Shown here piece after piece: positions 13,811 to 22,348 of a stretch of DNA of 28,126 nt. Source of the DNA: an uncultured Oscillibacter sp. Its GTDB lineage: Bacteria > Bacillota > Clostridia > Oscillospirales > Oscillospiraceae. Location of the stretch: positions 1 through 28,126 of the forward strand of contig NZ_URDP01000026.1 of assembly GCF_900546705.1 (NCBI RefSeq). Reading direction: 5' to 3'. The notes beneath the pieces are model-generated. The model searched no databases. It was not told the DNA's origin and was given only the letters and a program-made list of their open reading frames with translations. A program made the position numbers and the translations under genes. How positions within the stretch are numbered: the first letter of the stretch is position 1; every line of letters begins with the position of its first letter.

Positions 13811-15889
13811 TTACTCCACACCCCGCTCGTAAAGGCCTCGGGTAAAGGGGCCAGGCGCCGCTTCGCCGCATTGGTAGCGGCGCAGGATCTCCGCACACTG
13901 CTCCGGCGTCTCCGTGGTAAACCGCAGCCGGGCATAGGCCAGACCCAGGCGGCGGTAGTCCGGCCGGTCCGCCAGCCACACGGGCAGGCTGTTCTCCACC
14001 TCCGTCCGGTGTCCGAAGGCAGGGAGCAGGGGGAAGGCTGCCCCGGTGCGGTCGTTCAAAAAGTTGGGCCGGTCGCAGCGGCAGCCCTGACCGCTGTTTT
14101 CAATGAGGCAGTTCTCTGTAATCATGAGGGGCAGCCGTCCGTAGACGATGGCCTCCGTGGGCAGCACCTTGCGAAGATCCCGGATCTGGGCCAGCCGCAG
14201 CTCAAAGGACACGCAGGCGCTCTCCAGGCCCTTCTTTCTCAGATAGTCCAGAGAACGGCTGTTGAATACATTAAGGCCAAAGTCTCCGTAGACGTGAAAA
14301 TCCAGGTCCCGCAGCAGCGGCAGGTGGCCGATGTTTCCCGCCAGGGCGCCGGTGACGCCCAGACCCTTGGCGTGGTCCAGGGCGCGCCGCAGCTGGGGCT
14401 CGTCGCGGTCCCGCCACACCCGGGGCAGGATTGCGCACCACGCACCGGTATATTCCGGCAGGGCGGAGAAAGCTGCCAGCAGCTCCAGGGGTACATAGAT
14501 CCGTGCCGGGCCCATGGCAAGCAGGTCTGGGCTCAGCTGGGCGGCGGTGGTGACCGACACGGTAAATTCCGGCGAACCTGCGGCGCAGTCCGTGGTGTCC
14601 AGAGCCGGGACGGGAAGCTCCCGCCGCACGGGCGGGGCGACGCGCGCTTGCGTCAGGGCGGCCAGGGCCTCCCGGCGCAGGGCGTTGACGGCGCTGGCGG
14701 GGAGGGAGAGCCCCTCGTCCACCACGGCATGGACAGCGGCGCAGTGGTAGCCGGTGCCGCCGGTTTTTCCAAGGCGGGTTTCCAGCTCCTCTGCCGTCAG
14801 GCTCCGGGTCCGGGCGGCCTCGGGCACCGGCCCGGTGACGGTGACGGTGTGCCCGTCGCCGTCGGAGGCGGTCAGGGTGCAGGGTTCGCCGGCACGGATG
14901 CAGGCGGAGAAGTCCACCGGCACGGTCCGGGCGTTGTCCTTTTCGTAGACGGCCCGGGCCTGAGCAAAGAGTTCCTTGGGCTCCGGGGCGTTTTCCGGCC
15001 GGGTACCGAACATGCCCGCCCCGTGGCGGCCCTGCCAGTACCAATTCGTAAAGCCGGAGCGGGAGAAGGCCTGCTCCAGCTGACGCTGTTCCTCTGCCGT
15101 GGGGCCCCGGTTTTCCTCCAGCAGCCGGGCATAGATGCCCGTCACCACGGCCACGTATTCCGGCCGCTTCATGCGGCCTTCCAGTTTCAGACAATCCACG
15201 CCCATGGCGGCCATGTCCGGGATCTCGGCAGCCAGGCAGCTGTCCTTTAAGCTCAGGGGATAGCGCTTGCCCGCCGGCTCGTTCACCCCATAGGGCAGCC
15301 GGCAGGGCTGGGCACAGCGGCCCCGGTTGCCGGAGCGGCCGCCCAGTACGGCGCTCATGGCGCACTGGCCGGAGTAGCACATGCAAAGCGCCCCGTGGGC
15401 GAAAATCTCCACCTCCGCCGGACAGGCTTTTACGATGGCTTCCGTGTCCTCCCGGGAGCACTCCCGGGCCAGCACCACCCGCTCGCAGCCGTCAGCGGCC
15501 ATTTCACAGCAGCCGCCGGAGGTAAAGAGGCTCATCTGGGTGCTGGCGTGGAGGGGAAGGTCCGGCAGCGCCTGGCGCAGCAGGTCAAAAAGCCCCCAGT
15601 CCTGCACCAGCACTGCGTCCACACCCAGGCGGCAGGCAGTTTTCGCTGTCTCCACGGCGCGGGGCAGCTCCCGGTCGCTGACCAGGGTGTTGAGGGTGAG
15701 GAACACCCGCACACCCCGCTGGTGGCAGTATTCCAGCGCCTGGGCAAACTCCTCGTCGGAGAAATTCTTGGCGCCCCGGCGGGCGTTGAACTCCCCCCAG
15801 CCAAGGTACACGGCGCCGGCGCCGCACTGGACGGCGGCCCGCAGGGACTCCGGGGAGCCGGCGGGGGCAAGCAGTTCGGGCGTGTTCAT
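13811..15889 (-). CDS. U32 family protein, RlhA-like (23S rRNA cytidine hydroxylation)
   Basis: A 692-aa member of peptidase family U32 of the long type with a central DUF3656-like region. It opens with PELLAPAGSPESLRAAVQCGA (split TIM-barrel start). The cysteine-rich signature follows at about residues 163-195: HGALCMCYSGQCAMSA, then GRSGNRGRCAQPCRLPYG. A second Cys group (NCLIENSGQGCRC) lies near the C-terminus. E. coli RlhA (YdcP) of this type makes 5-hydroxycytidine at position 2501 of 23S rRNA, while shorter U32 proteins (TrhP) act on tRNA. A protease role, the historical label, is unlikely. The ATG overlaps the zapA stop as ATGA, so it is coupled to zapA. Substrate is inferred from family architecture only. 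Confidence 0.88.
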   Translation of the reverse strand: MNTPELLAPAGSPESLRAAVQCGAGAVYLGWGEFNARRGAKNFSDEEFAQALEYCHQRGVRVFLTLNTLVSDRELPRAVETAKTACRLGVDAVLVQDWGLFDLLRQALPDLPLHASTQMSLFTSGGCCEMAADGCERVVLARECSREDTEAIVKACPAEVEIFAHGALCMCYSGQCAMSAVLGGRSGNRGRCAQPCRLPYGVNEPAGKRYPLSLKDSCLAAEIPDMAAMGVDCLKLEGRMKRPEYVAVVTGIYARLLEENRGPTAEEQRQLEQAFSRSGFTNWYWQGRHGAGMFGTRPENAPEPKELFAQARAVYEKDNARTVPVDFSACIRAGEPCTLTASDGDGHTVTVTGPVPEAARTRSLTAEELETRLGKTGGTGYHCAAVHAVVDEGLSLPASAVNALRREALAALTQARVAPPVRRELPVPALDTTDCAAGSPEFTVSVTTAAQLSPDLLAMGPARIYVPLELLAAFSALPEYTGAWCAILPRVWRDRDEPQLRRALDHAKGLGVTGALAGNIGHLPLLRDLDFHVYGDFGLNVFNSRSLDYLRKKGLESACVSFELRLAQIRDLRKVLPTEAIVYGRLPLMITENCLIENSGQGCRCDRPNFLNDRTGAAFPLLPAFGHRTEVENSLPVWLADRPDYRRLGLAYARLRFTTETPEQCAEILRRYQCGEAAPGPFTRGLYERGVE

Positions 15890-16227
15890 CCCTGCTGACT
15901 CCGTTCCCGGCTCTCCAGCCGCTGCTGGAGGCGGAACACCTCCCGCTTGAGCTCGCTGACTTCGTTCTGGGCGTGACTGGCCTCGTCCAGATAACCCTTG
16001 ATCTGGCTGCGCAGCTGTTCGGAAGCGGCCTGGGCCTTAAACAGCTCGTCGGTGATATTGACGGCGGTGAGAATGGCGGCGTCGGTCCGGCCCACCTTGG
16101 CCCCGTCCAGCACCTCCTGCATTTTCCCGCTTACATAGGCGCCCACCTTCTGCATATAGGACGCGGACTCCTCGGCAACGAAGGTATATTCCTCTCCGCA
16201 GATGCTGATGACCACATGGTTTGCCAT
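15886..16227 (-). CDS. zapA: Cell division protein ZapA
   Basis: A 113-aa FtsZ-ring stabiliser: an N-terminal globular strand-helix domain (VVISICGEEYTFVAEESASYMQKVGAYV) and a long C-terminal coiled coil (about residues 58-110, EQLRSQIKGYLDEASHAQNE onward) for dimer and tetramer formation. ZapA cross-links FtsZ protofilaments. AAAGGAGG lies 8 nt before the ATG. It is first in a two-gene unit with the U32 gene (4-nt overlap) and is divergent from dnaD. Confidence 0.9.
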   Translation of the reverse strand: MANHVVISICGEEYTFVAEESASYMQKVGAYVSGKMQEVLDGAKVGRTDAAILTAVNITDELFKAQAASEQLRSQIKGYLDEASHAQNEVSELKREVFRLQQRLESRERSQQG

Positions 16228-16292
16228 AAAAAAAGCCTCCTTTGTGATTCTATGGAACAGCAGGGGAAAACCTGCCTAATTTTACAGCGTAC

Positions 16293-16301
16293 AGTATACC
16301 A
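16293..16301 (-). promoter_or_regulatory. Extended -10 promoter for zapA
   Basis: TGGTATACT on the minus strand is a TGn-extended -10 box; the -35 position (TGGCGC) is poor. It is 66 nt upstream of the zapA start and faces away from the dnaD promoter. Confidence 0.5.
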
Positions 16302-16376
16302 TATCCAGCCAGACTGCGCCATAAAAAAAGCGGGAGATTTGAAAAAAGTTCATAAAAAGGCAAATTTCCAGGGGGC

Positions 16377-16405
16377 TTGTCCTGCGGGGGGATTTCGTGT
16401 AGAAT
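16377..16405 (+). promoter_or_regulatory. Promoter of dnaD-dnaC
   Basis: TTGTCC (16377-16382), 17 nt, and TAGAAT (16400-16405) on the plus strand, 31 nt before the dnaD start codon. A shorter A-rich stretch upstream (16322-16360) may serve as an UP element. Confidence 0.6.
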
Positions 16406-16436
16406 GGAGGGGAGTTTTCGGGAAGGAGGGCCCTGG

Positions 16437-17354
16437 ATGGCAAACGTATTGATTCACGCATCGGACGAGAGCGTCACCGTATCCGCCCACGCTGCAAAGA
16501 AGCTGCTGGAGCGGGGGGACGGAGACGCGGCGCTTTTATATCTGGCCCTCCTGCGCCACCACGGCACCGTGCTGCCCCGGTCGCTGGCCGGAGAGCTAAG
16601 GTGGGACCGGAGCCGCATTGAGGCGGCGGAGGCGGTGCTGCGGGAGCTGGGATTGGTGGCTGCTCCGGCGGAGGCGGTACCTGAGCCGGCGGACGAGCGC
16701 CCGGCGTACAGCCGGGAGGATGTGGCGGCCCAGCTGGAAAAGAGCGGGGAGTTCCGCACCCTCACCGCGGAGGTGGAGCGCAAGCTGGGCAAGCGCCTGA
16801 CCACACCGGACATCGGTGTGCTGCTGGGATTGAGCGACTATCTGGGCCTCCCGGCAGACGTCATTTATCTTTTGGTGTGCCACTGCGCCGAGCGGGTGGA
16901 GCGGCGGTACGGCCCGGGCCGACGGCCCGGCATGAAGCAGATCGAGCGGGAGGGCTACGCCTGGGCCCGCAAGGGCATCGATACCCAGGCTGCCGCCGCG
17001 GAGTATCTCAAACAATACGCCCAGCGGCAGGAGAGACTGCCCCAGTACATGCGGGTACTGGGCCTGGGAGACCGGCGGCCGTCGGCGTCGGAGGAGAAGT
17101 ACCTCACTGCCTGGCAGGACATGGGCTTTCCCCCGGAGGCGGTGGCCTTGGCCTATGACAAGACCGTGCTCAAATGCCACGAGCTCAAGTGGCCCTACTG
17201 CAACGGGATTTTGAGGCGCTGGCACGAGGCGGGACTGCACACGTTGGAGGAGATCCAGAAGCAGGACCGTCCGGTCCGCCATGACACGGCTGCGCCAGCC
17301 CGGGACGACGAGGCGTGGCAGTACGCCCAGGCGCTGCGAAAGGACAGGGGGTAA
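16437..17354 (+). CDS. dnaD: DnaD-domain replication initiation protein
   Basis: A 305-aa protein. An N-terminal winged-helix-like part (about residues 20-75, LLYLALLRHHGTVLPRSLAG) is followed by an Ala/Glu-rich linker, then DnaD/DnaB (DDBH2) domains. The second domain has the typical sequence near residues 220-260, including EEKYLTAWQDMGFPPEAVAL and LKWPYCNGILRRWHEAG, which is the YxxxIxxxW motif region of DnaD C-terminal domains. In Firmicutes such proteins bind DNA and help load the replicative helicase in the primosome. The ATG (16437) has GGAAGGAGG 7 nt upstream. It is followed 6 nt later by the helicase-loader gene, a common pairing in Clostridia. Whether it acts as DnaD or DnaB of Bacillus cannot be decided here. 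Confidence 0.9.
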   Translation: MANVLIHASDESVTVSAHAAKKLLERGDGDAALLYLALLRHHGTVLPRSLAGELRWDRSRIEAAEAVLRELGLVAAPAEAVPEPADERPAYSREDVAAQLEKSGEFRTLTAEVERKLGKRLTTPDIGVLLGLSDYLGLPADVIYLLVCHCAERVERRYGPGRRPGMKQIEREGYAWARKGIDTQAAAAEYLKQYAQRQERLPQYMRVLGLGDRRPSASEEKYLTAWQDMGFPPEAVALAYDKTVLKCHELKWPYCNGILRRWHEAGLHTLEEIQKQDRPVRHDTAAPARDDEAWQYAQALRKDRG

Positions 17355-17360
17355 GGGACG

Positions 17361-18362
17361 ATGTCGTACGACGGCAAGATCATGCGCCGGGCGCTTCAGC
17401 GGTTTGAGGACGACCGCGCCCGCCGCCGGGAGGCGCTGGAACAGCGCCGGGAGCAGGTATTTGCCCGGCAGCCCCGGCTGCGCCAGATCGAAAAGGATCT
17501 GAGCGCCACCATGAGCCGTATCATTACCGGGGCGCTGCGGCGGGGTACCGACCCCCGGCCTGCCATCCAGACTCTGCGGGACGAAAATCTGTCCCTCCAG
17601 GCGGAGCGGCGGCAGCTGCTGCAGCAGATGGGACTGCCGGAGGACTATCTGGAGGAAAAGCCCGCCTGCCCGCTGTGCGGCGACACAGGCTACCGGGGCG
17701 GTGAAGTGTGCCGCTGTCTGCGGCGCTACTACGCCCAGGAGCAGCAAAAGGAGCTCAGCCGTATGCTGGATCTGGGCAGCCAGAGCTTCGATACCTTCGA
17801 GCTGGACTGGTATTCCGACAAGCCCCGGGCCGACGGGGAGCCATCCCCCCAGGAGAACATGAAGGCAGTGTACGACGTATGCGCCGACTATGCCTATCAG
17901 TTCGGCAAAAAGCCCGGAAACCTGCTGCTGTTCGGCGCGCCGGGACTGGGCAAGACCCATCTGTCCGCCGCCATTGCCCGGGAGGTCAGCGGCAAGGGCT
18001 ACTCTGTAGTTTATGACACCGCGGCGCATGTGTTCGAGCGGTTTGAGGACCAGAAATTCGGCCGGGAGGACGGCGAGGCGGAGGACGATGTGGAGCGGGT
18101 ACTCTCCTGTGACCTTCTGATTCTGGATGATCTTGGCACGGAGATGACCACCGCCTTTGTCCAGAGCGCCCTGTACCGGATTATCAACACCCGGCTTATG
18201 GAGAAGAAATCCACCATTCTCAACACAAACCTGGGCCCCGGGGAGCTGGGGCGGCGCTATACGCCGCAGATCGCCTCCCGCATTGAGGGGGAATATCAGA
18301 TTTTGCCGTTTTTGGGGGAGGACATCCGGAAGCTCAAGCGCCGCCGGGAACGTCTCCAGTGA
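17361..18362 (+). CDS. AAA+ helicase loader, DnaC/DnaI-like
   Basis: A 333-aa protein. A charged helical N-terminal region (about 1-95) is followed by a cysteine cluster of C-x2-C-x10-C-x-C form (Cys103, 106, 117, 119), probably a zinc site like that of DnaI. The AAA+ ATPase core has Walker A GAPGLGKTH (192-200), Walker B LLILDDLGTE (252-261), and an arginine-containing SRIEGEYQILPF segment near 311. It should load the replicative helicase DnaB-type ring at origins or restarts. The ATG has AAGGGA close upstream, 6 nt after the dnaD stop. A strong bidirectional terminator follows. IstB of IS21 is a relative, but the Cys cluster and dnaD neighbour argue against it. Confidence 0.92.
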   Translation: MSYDGKIMRRALQRFEDDRARRREALEQRREQVFARQPRLRQIEKDLSATMSRIITGALRRGTDPRPAIQTLRDENLSLQAERRQLLQQMGLPEDYLEEKPACPLCGDTGYRGGEVCRCLRRYYAQEQQKELSRMLDLGSQSFDTFELDWYSDKPRADGEPSPQENMKAVYDVCADYAYQFGKKPGNLLLFGAPGLGKTHLSAAIAREVSGKGYSVVYDTAAHVFERFEDQKFGREDGEAEDDVERVLSCDLLILDDLGTEMTTAFVQSALYRIINTRLMEKKSTILNTNLGPGELGRRYTPQIASRIEGEYQILPFLGEDIRKLKRRRERLQ

Positions 18363-18406
18363 GCAAAAGAGGACGAATTGCACACGGGCTCCACACGGGC
18401 TCCATG

Positions 18407-18437
18407 AAAAAAGACCGCCGATCTGGCGGTCTTTTTT
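18407..18437. terminator. Bidirectional terminator between dnaC-like gene and vanW
   Basis: Six A's, stem GACCGCC (18413-18419), 5-nt loop, GGCGGTC (18425-18431), six T's. It can end transcripts from both convergent genes. Confidence 0.92.
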
Positions 18438-18445
18438 GCGCTTTT

Positions 18446-20260
18446 TCAGGGCTCCTCCGGTGTTACTACAAGAATAGGACTCTCGTTCTCCGGCACCTGC
18501 GGCGTCTGCTGAACGGTGGTGTCCGGCGTATCGGGCACAGCCGTGGAGGGCGTCTGGGGCTCTGCGGGCAGCTCGCTGGTACCGGAGGCGGGCTTCTCCG
18601 GCAGGGCAGGACCCCGGGAGATGACCTTGTTGCGGACCTTGTAGTCGCTGGTGGCCTCGTATGTACTGGAGATGAGCTTGCCGTTTTTGTCGTAGACGTT
18701 GCGGTAGGACTTGACCTTATAGCCGGTGTAGGGCGTGGTGGTCACCTTCTCTGTGCCGGCGGGCAGGGTGTCGTCATCCTTGTAGACCGTCTCCCAGGGA
18801 GTGGTGGAGAGAACCTCGTTGGTCATCTTCACGGACGTGCCGTCCACGTTGGTGCCCAGGATCTTCACGGTGAGATAGCCGCCGGAATAGCTGGTAACGA
18901 TCTTGATGGGATAGTTGGTGTTATTGGTGAACTTGTAGTCGGGGCCGCCCCAGGAGACGGTGGCATCCATACCCCAGTCGATATAGGCGGGGACGTAGCG
19001 GTGGGCGTAGCGCTCCGTGATCTCCAGATTGGAGCGCAGGCAGGCGTAATAGAGCGTGGAGGAGGTCTGACACACGCCGCCGCCCACCTCGTCTACCGTC
19101 TCACCCTGGACATAGGCGGGCGCCGCCTGGTAGCCTTTGGCGGTGGTGCGCTGGCCGGTGGTGGCGTTGTAGGAGAACACATCTCCCGTGTTGAGCACCA
19201 CGCCGTTGCAGGCGGCGGCGGAAAGCTTGACGTTGTTGATGCGGGCGGCGGTGCCGGAGACATGGGTGCGGCACTGGCCCAGTACGTCCCGGAAGAGGAC
19301 GCCCTTGAGCTCGTCGGCGGTGACGGCAGGGAACTCAATCTGGGCGTCAATGTCCACGGTCTCGCCGGGCGCCGCCGCGTCCAGCTTGGACTGCGCGGCG
19401 GTCACGTCAAACTCCGCGCCGATGCGCTCGGGGGTGATGGTGCCGGTGGCGGCATCGTACCCGGCGTTTTTCACATCGCCGGAGACGGCGTCATAGATCT
19501 CCTGAGCGGTCATGGTCTTGGCGGAGAGGATCTGGGCGTCGGCCACATAGATCCGGCCGGGATCCTCGGCGGTGACACTGCTGAAAAAGAGCTTCGTGTC
19601 CTCCGCCAGGGCGTCCGCGGAGACAGCGAGGCCGTTTTGGGCCAGGGTCACCTGCAAACCGTTTTCGTCCACGGTGTAGGCCGTGTCCTGGGGCTCCTTG
19701 GAAAACTGCCCGCTCAGCTGCTCCATCTGGGATTGGAACGTATCCGCCTGTGGCTCCAGGGCAATGCCCTTGGTGCCCCTGGAGCCAAACAGGCAGCCCA
19801 GATAGTTCCAGCCACGGGTAAAGAAGCCCGTCCGCACCTGAGCCAGGTCAAAGACCAGCTGGGCATCGGTCTCATAGTCCAGGGTGTCCGTCACGCCCAG
19901 GTCTGCATAGGTCACGGTGGCGGCGGGGGTTTCATCATAGAGGGTGTCTCCCTCGGGGGCCGATATGCCGTCCCCGGTCTTGTCGGGCAGGGGCAGGTAA
20001 AATTCCACCTGCCGCCCCGGCAGCTCCGCCCGCAGACGTTCGGCGGCCTCGGCCACCGTGCAGCCGGCCACGTCCACTTCGTTGATGGTGGTGTTGGGAT
20101 AGAAGACGTCCAGCGACCCTGCGTAGGCGCACAGGCCCACATAGGCGGCGCACAGCACCGCCAGAATGACAGCAATTACAATGAGCGGCTTCCTGCTGCT
20201 CTTTTTCAGCCGGGCGCCGCCCGACTTTTGCACCATGGCGTTTTTGGCCATCTCTTCCAT
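18446..20260 (-). CDS. VanW family membrane-anchored envelope protein
   Basis: A 604-aa protein. A basic N-terminus is followed by one TM helix (about residues 26-46, PLIVIAVILAVLCAAYVGLC), so most of it lies outside. Then come putative peptidoglycan-binding (PG_binding_4/YoaR-like) repeats: TINEVDVAGCTVAEAAERL (about 57-75) and the region around ITPERIGAEFDV. The VanW domain follows (about 350-480) with NTGDVFSYNATTGQRT, GGGVCQTSSTLYYACL and ERYAHRYVPAYIDWGMDATV, all hallmark stretches. A G5-like domain and a Pro/Thr-rich tail (PQTPSTAVPDTPDTTVQQTP) end it. The biochemical role of VanW is unknown; presence does not mean vancomycin resistance, as no vanA/H/X genes are nearby. The ATG at 20258-20260 has AGGAGG 7 nt upstream; an earlier in-frame start is poorer. 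Confidence 0.9.
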   Translation of the reverse strand: MEEMAKNAMVQKSGGARLKKSSRKPLIVIAVILAVLCAAYVGLCAYAGSLDVFYPNTTINEVDVAGCTVAEAAERLRAELPGRQVEFYLPLPDKTGDGISAPEGDTLYDETPAATVTYADLGVTDTLDYETDAQLVFDLAQVRTGFFTRGWNYLGCLFGSRGTKGIALEPQADTFQSQMEQLSGQFSKEPQDTAYTVDENGLQVTLAQNGLAVSADALAEDTKLFFSSVTAEDPGRIYVADAQILSAKTMTAQEIYDAVSGDVKNAGYDAATGTITPERIGAEFDVTAAQSKLDAAAPGETVDIDAQIEFPAVTADELKGVLFRDVLGQCRTHVSGTAARINNVKLSAAACNGVVLNTGDVFSYNATTGQRTTAKGYQAAPAYVQGETVDEVGGGVCQTSSTLYYACLRSNLEITERYAHRYVPAYIDWGMDATVSWGGPDYKFTNNTNYPIKIVTSYSGGYLTVKILGTNVDGTSVKMTNEVLSTTPWETVYKDDDTLPAGTEKVTTTPYTGYKVKSYRNVYDKNGKLISSTYEATSDYKVRNKVISRGPALPEKPASGTSELPAEPQTPSTAVPDTPDTTVQQTPQVPENESPILVVTPEEP

Positions 20261-20282
20261 GACGCATCCTCCTGTTGCTACG

Positions 20283-20294
20283 TTTCCCGGGAAA
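20283..20294. other. Candidate Noc-binding site (NBS-like palindrome)
   Basis: TTTCCCGGGAAA is a perfect 12-bp palindrome matching the core of the Bacillus Noc box ATTTCCCGGGAAAT; the outer bases here are G and A. It lies 91 bp past the noc stop and 22 bp before the vanW start. I found no second copy in the window by eye. Confidence 0.6.
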
Positions 20295-20385
20295 ACGGCT
20301 TGCTGAGAAAGGCAGACCATTCCCATGACACAATTTTACTCTCTTTGTGGGGAAAAAGCATTACAATCCTGTAACAACTGGAGCC

Positions 20386-21186
20386 TCAGGCCTGTCTGCG
20401 GCCCTTGGGAATACGGATGGTCAGCAAAATGGCGTCATCGGTGTCCGTGCGGTCGGTGACCGCGTCCACCCCCGCCTGGCGAATCAGACGCAGCCCCCGG
20501 TCCAGGCTGTTGAGAAAGAGCCGCACGTCCTTGATGATATACGTACTGCGCCGCTGGGGCGGCGTGGACTGGATGGCTGCCAGCCGGCGCTCAATGTACT
20601 GCTCTGCCTGGGCCACATTCAGATGCTGGGCGGCGATGGTCCGGGCGGCGGCCAGGCGCTCTTCCTCGTCCTCCAGCCGCAGAAGGGCCCGGGCGTGGCG
20701 CTCGGTCAGCCCAGCGGAAATCAGAACCTCCCGGCAGGCGGGGGACAGCCGCAGAAGCCGCAGCTTGTTGGCCAGGGCGGAGGGGGAGCGGCCCAAAGCG
20801 GCGGCGGCCTCCTCCTGGGTCACACCGGTCCTCTCCAGATAGGCGGCGATGGCAGCGGCCTCTTCAAAGTAGTGCAGATCCTGGCGCTGAAGGTTTTCCA
20901 CCAGAGCCAGCAGCGCCGAGCGCCGGTCGTCTGCCTCCAGCTCCAGACAGGGTACCCGTGCAAGGCCCGCCAGCTTGGCCGCCCGCAGCCGCCGCTCTCC
21001 GGCCACCAGCTCCCAGCCGGCCCCCGTGCGGCGGACGGTCAGAGGCTGCAAAATGCCGTTGGCCCGGATGGATTCCGCCAGTTCCTTCAGTCCGGCCTCC
21101 TCGAATACCTGCCGGGGCTGCATGGGGTTGGGACGGATGGCTTCTACAGGCAGCTCCAGAACCCGGCGCTTTGTTCTGTGGATCAC
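20386..21186 (-). CDS. noc: Nucleoid occlusion protein Noc (ParB family)
   Basis: A 266-aa ParB-fold CTPase. It has LPVEAIRPNPMQPRQVF (about 12-28), the CTP motif GERRLRA (63-69; ParB here has GERRWRA), ENLQRQDLHYFEEA, and a helix-turn-helix whose SALANKLRLLRL segment matches the Noc form (ANKLRLL) rather than the ANALRLL of the ParB in this window. The following ERHARALLRL, NVAQAEQYIE and the C-terminal TIRIPKGRRQA also fit Noc. In Bacillus Noc binds NBS sites and tethers DNA to the membrane to stop division over nucleoids. The start is GTG (21184-21186), with AAAGGAGG 7 nt upstream. Only about 8 residues precede the first ParB strand, so the usual membrane-binding N-terminal helix is absent. 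TACAAT at 21210-21215 may be its -10 box. Confidence 0.88.
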   Translation of the reverse strand: MIHRTKRRVLELPVEAIRPNPMQPRQVFEEAGLKELAESIRANGILQPLTVRRTGAGWELVAGERRLRAAKLAGLARVPCLELEADDRRSALLALVENLQRQDLHYFEEAAAIAAYLERTGVTQEEAAAALGRSPSALANKLRLLRLSPACREVLISAGLTERHARALLRLEDEEERLAAARTIAAQHLNVAQAEQYIERRLAAIQSTPPQRRSTYIIKDVRLFLNSLDRGLRLIRQAGVDAVTDRTDTDDAILLTIRIPKGRRQA

Positions 21187-21270
21187 TGTCTCACCTCCTT
21201 TGTTTTCCTCATTGTACGGCCTTTGTGGAAAAAAGAGGGGAGAACGGTGTCGAAGAGCCGGCACAGGACG

Positions 21271-21300
21271 AAAAAAAGCGCGCGGCCTTGGGCCGCGCGC
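21271..21300 (-). terminator. Terminator of the DUF1836-degV-prmA-BASS operon
   Basis: Perfect 10-bp GC stem GCGCGCGGCC / GGCCGCGCGC (21278-21287 with 21291-21300), 3-nt loop, and seven T's on the minus strand (21271-21277). It insulates noc from the upstream operon. Confidence 0.93.
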
Positions 21301-21325
21301 AGGAAAACTGTGGAAAATCCCGCCC

Positions 21326-22327
21326 TCAGCGGGACACGGTGACGCCGGTCTCACCAGACGAGGCCTGCGCTGCCCGCCAGGCCCGGCCCGGCGCCGTGGC
21401 GTGGAGGACCTTGACAATGACGGCAGTGGTGGCCTGCAGGAAAAGGGGCGAGAAAGCCACGGGGAAGAGCACGTCGCCGGGAAAGTAGGCGATGGCCAGC
21501 ACGGAGCCGGCGGCGATGTTGCGGATGCCAGTGTTGAGAGACATGGTCACCAGGGTGGGGAAATCCACACCCATGGCCCGCCCGGCCCAATACCCCAGGA
21601 AAAAGCCCAGCAGGCACAGAGCAAATACCGCCGCAATGACCCGGGCCAGGGTGGGGGTGATCTGGCGCAGGAAGGGAGCGCAGCCGGTGGCGTTGGCCAT
21701 GACCAGCAGCAGCATGGTCAGCTTGGCATAGGGGGCCAGTCGGGGCTTCCAGGTCTGGGCCACCCGCCCTTTGGAGCAGTGGTACATGGTCATGGCGATC
21801 AGGGCGGGGATGGCCACCATGATCATCAGATCACCCATCATGCTCATGGTGTCCATCTCCACCACAGAGCCCACCAGAAGCCGCAGCGTCAGGGGAATGA
21901 CAAAGGGGGCCAGCAGCGTGTCCAGCAGCACCACGGAAAGGCACATGGTGGTGTTGCCCTGGGCCAGGGACACCCACAAAAGGGAGGCGACGCCGGTGGG
22001 GATGGCGTATTCCAGCACCAGACCCGTGGTGAACAGAGGGGCTTCCGGAAACAGCAGCGACCCGGCCAGCAGCGTCAGAAGGGGCATGGCCACATGCAGC
22101 AGCACAAAGATGACCAGCACCGGCAGGGGGTGAAGCACCACGTTTTTCATCTCCCGGAACCCGCCGCCCAGGCTGTTGGCAAAGGTCATGAAGGCGAACA
22201 GCGCCATGGTATAGTCGTTAATGGGGGAGAACACATCAGGCAGGGCGATGCCCGCCAGGACGAACAGCACGATCAGGGGGGCCATGTGCCGTCCCAGAAA
22301 GGCATCCAGTTTTTCCATTGGTCTCAA
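21326..22327 (-). CDS. Bile acid:sodium symporter (BASS) family transporter
   Basis: A 333-aa integral membrane protein with about nine to ten hydrophobic helices, of the BASS/SBF family. It starts MEKLDAFLGRHMAPLIVLFV, with NDYTMALFAFMTFANSLG near TM2, LEYAIPTGVASLLWVSLAQG, and the crossover region MSLNTGIRNIAAGSVLAIAYFP typical of the second core helix. Members import organic anions with Na+; in bacteria substrates include pantoate, pyruvate-like acids or bile acids, and none can be assigned here. TTG at 22325-22327 has GAGGA 7-8 nt upstream; the ATG three codons on (22316-22318) is an alternative but is farther from the RBS. It is the last gene of the operon, 21 nt after prmA. Confidence 0.85.
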   Translation of the reverse strand: MRPMEKLDAFLGRHMAPLIVLFVLAGIALPDVFSPINDYTMALFAFMTFANSLGGGFREMKNVVLHPLPVLVIFVLLHVAMPLLTLLAGSLLFPEAPLFTTGLVLEYAIPTGVASLLWVSLAQGNTTMCLSVVLLDTLLAPFVIPLTLRLLVGSVVEMDTMSMMGDLMIMVAIPALIAMTMYHCSKGRVAQTWKPRLAPYAKLTMLLLVMANATGCAPFLRQITPTLARVIAAVFALCLLGFFLGYWAGRAMGVDFPTLVTMSLNTGIRNIAAGSVLAIAYFPGDVLFPVAFSPLFLQATTAVIVKVLHATAPGRAWRAAQASSGETGVTVSR

Positions 22328-22348
22328 GGGGAATTCCTCACTTCTTGG

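Noticed and set aside
17934..18137. dnaC-like gene as an IS21 IstB helper ATPase
   Set aside because: No transposase or terminal repeats nearby. The N-terminal Cys cluster and the dnaD neighbour fit a helicase loader.
18382..18403. Tandem 11-bp direct repeat (ACACGGGCTCC twice) after the dnaC-like gene
   Set aside because: Only two copies, in a short 3' spacer; probably a slippage duplication without function.
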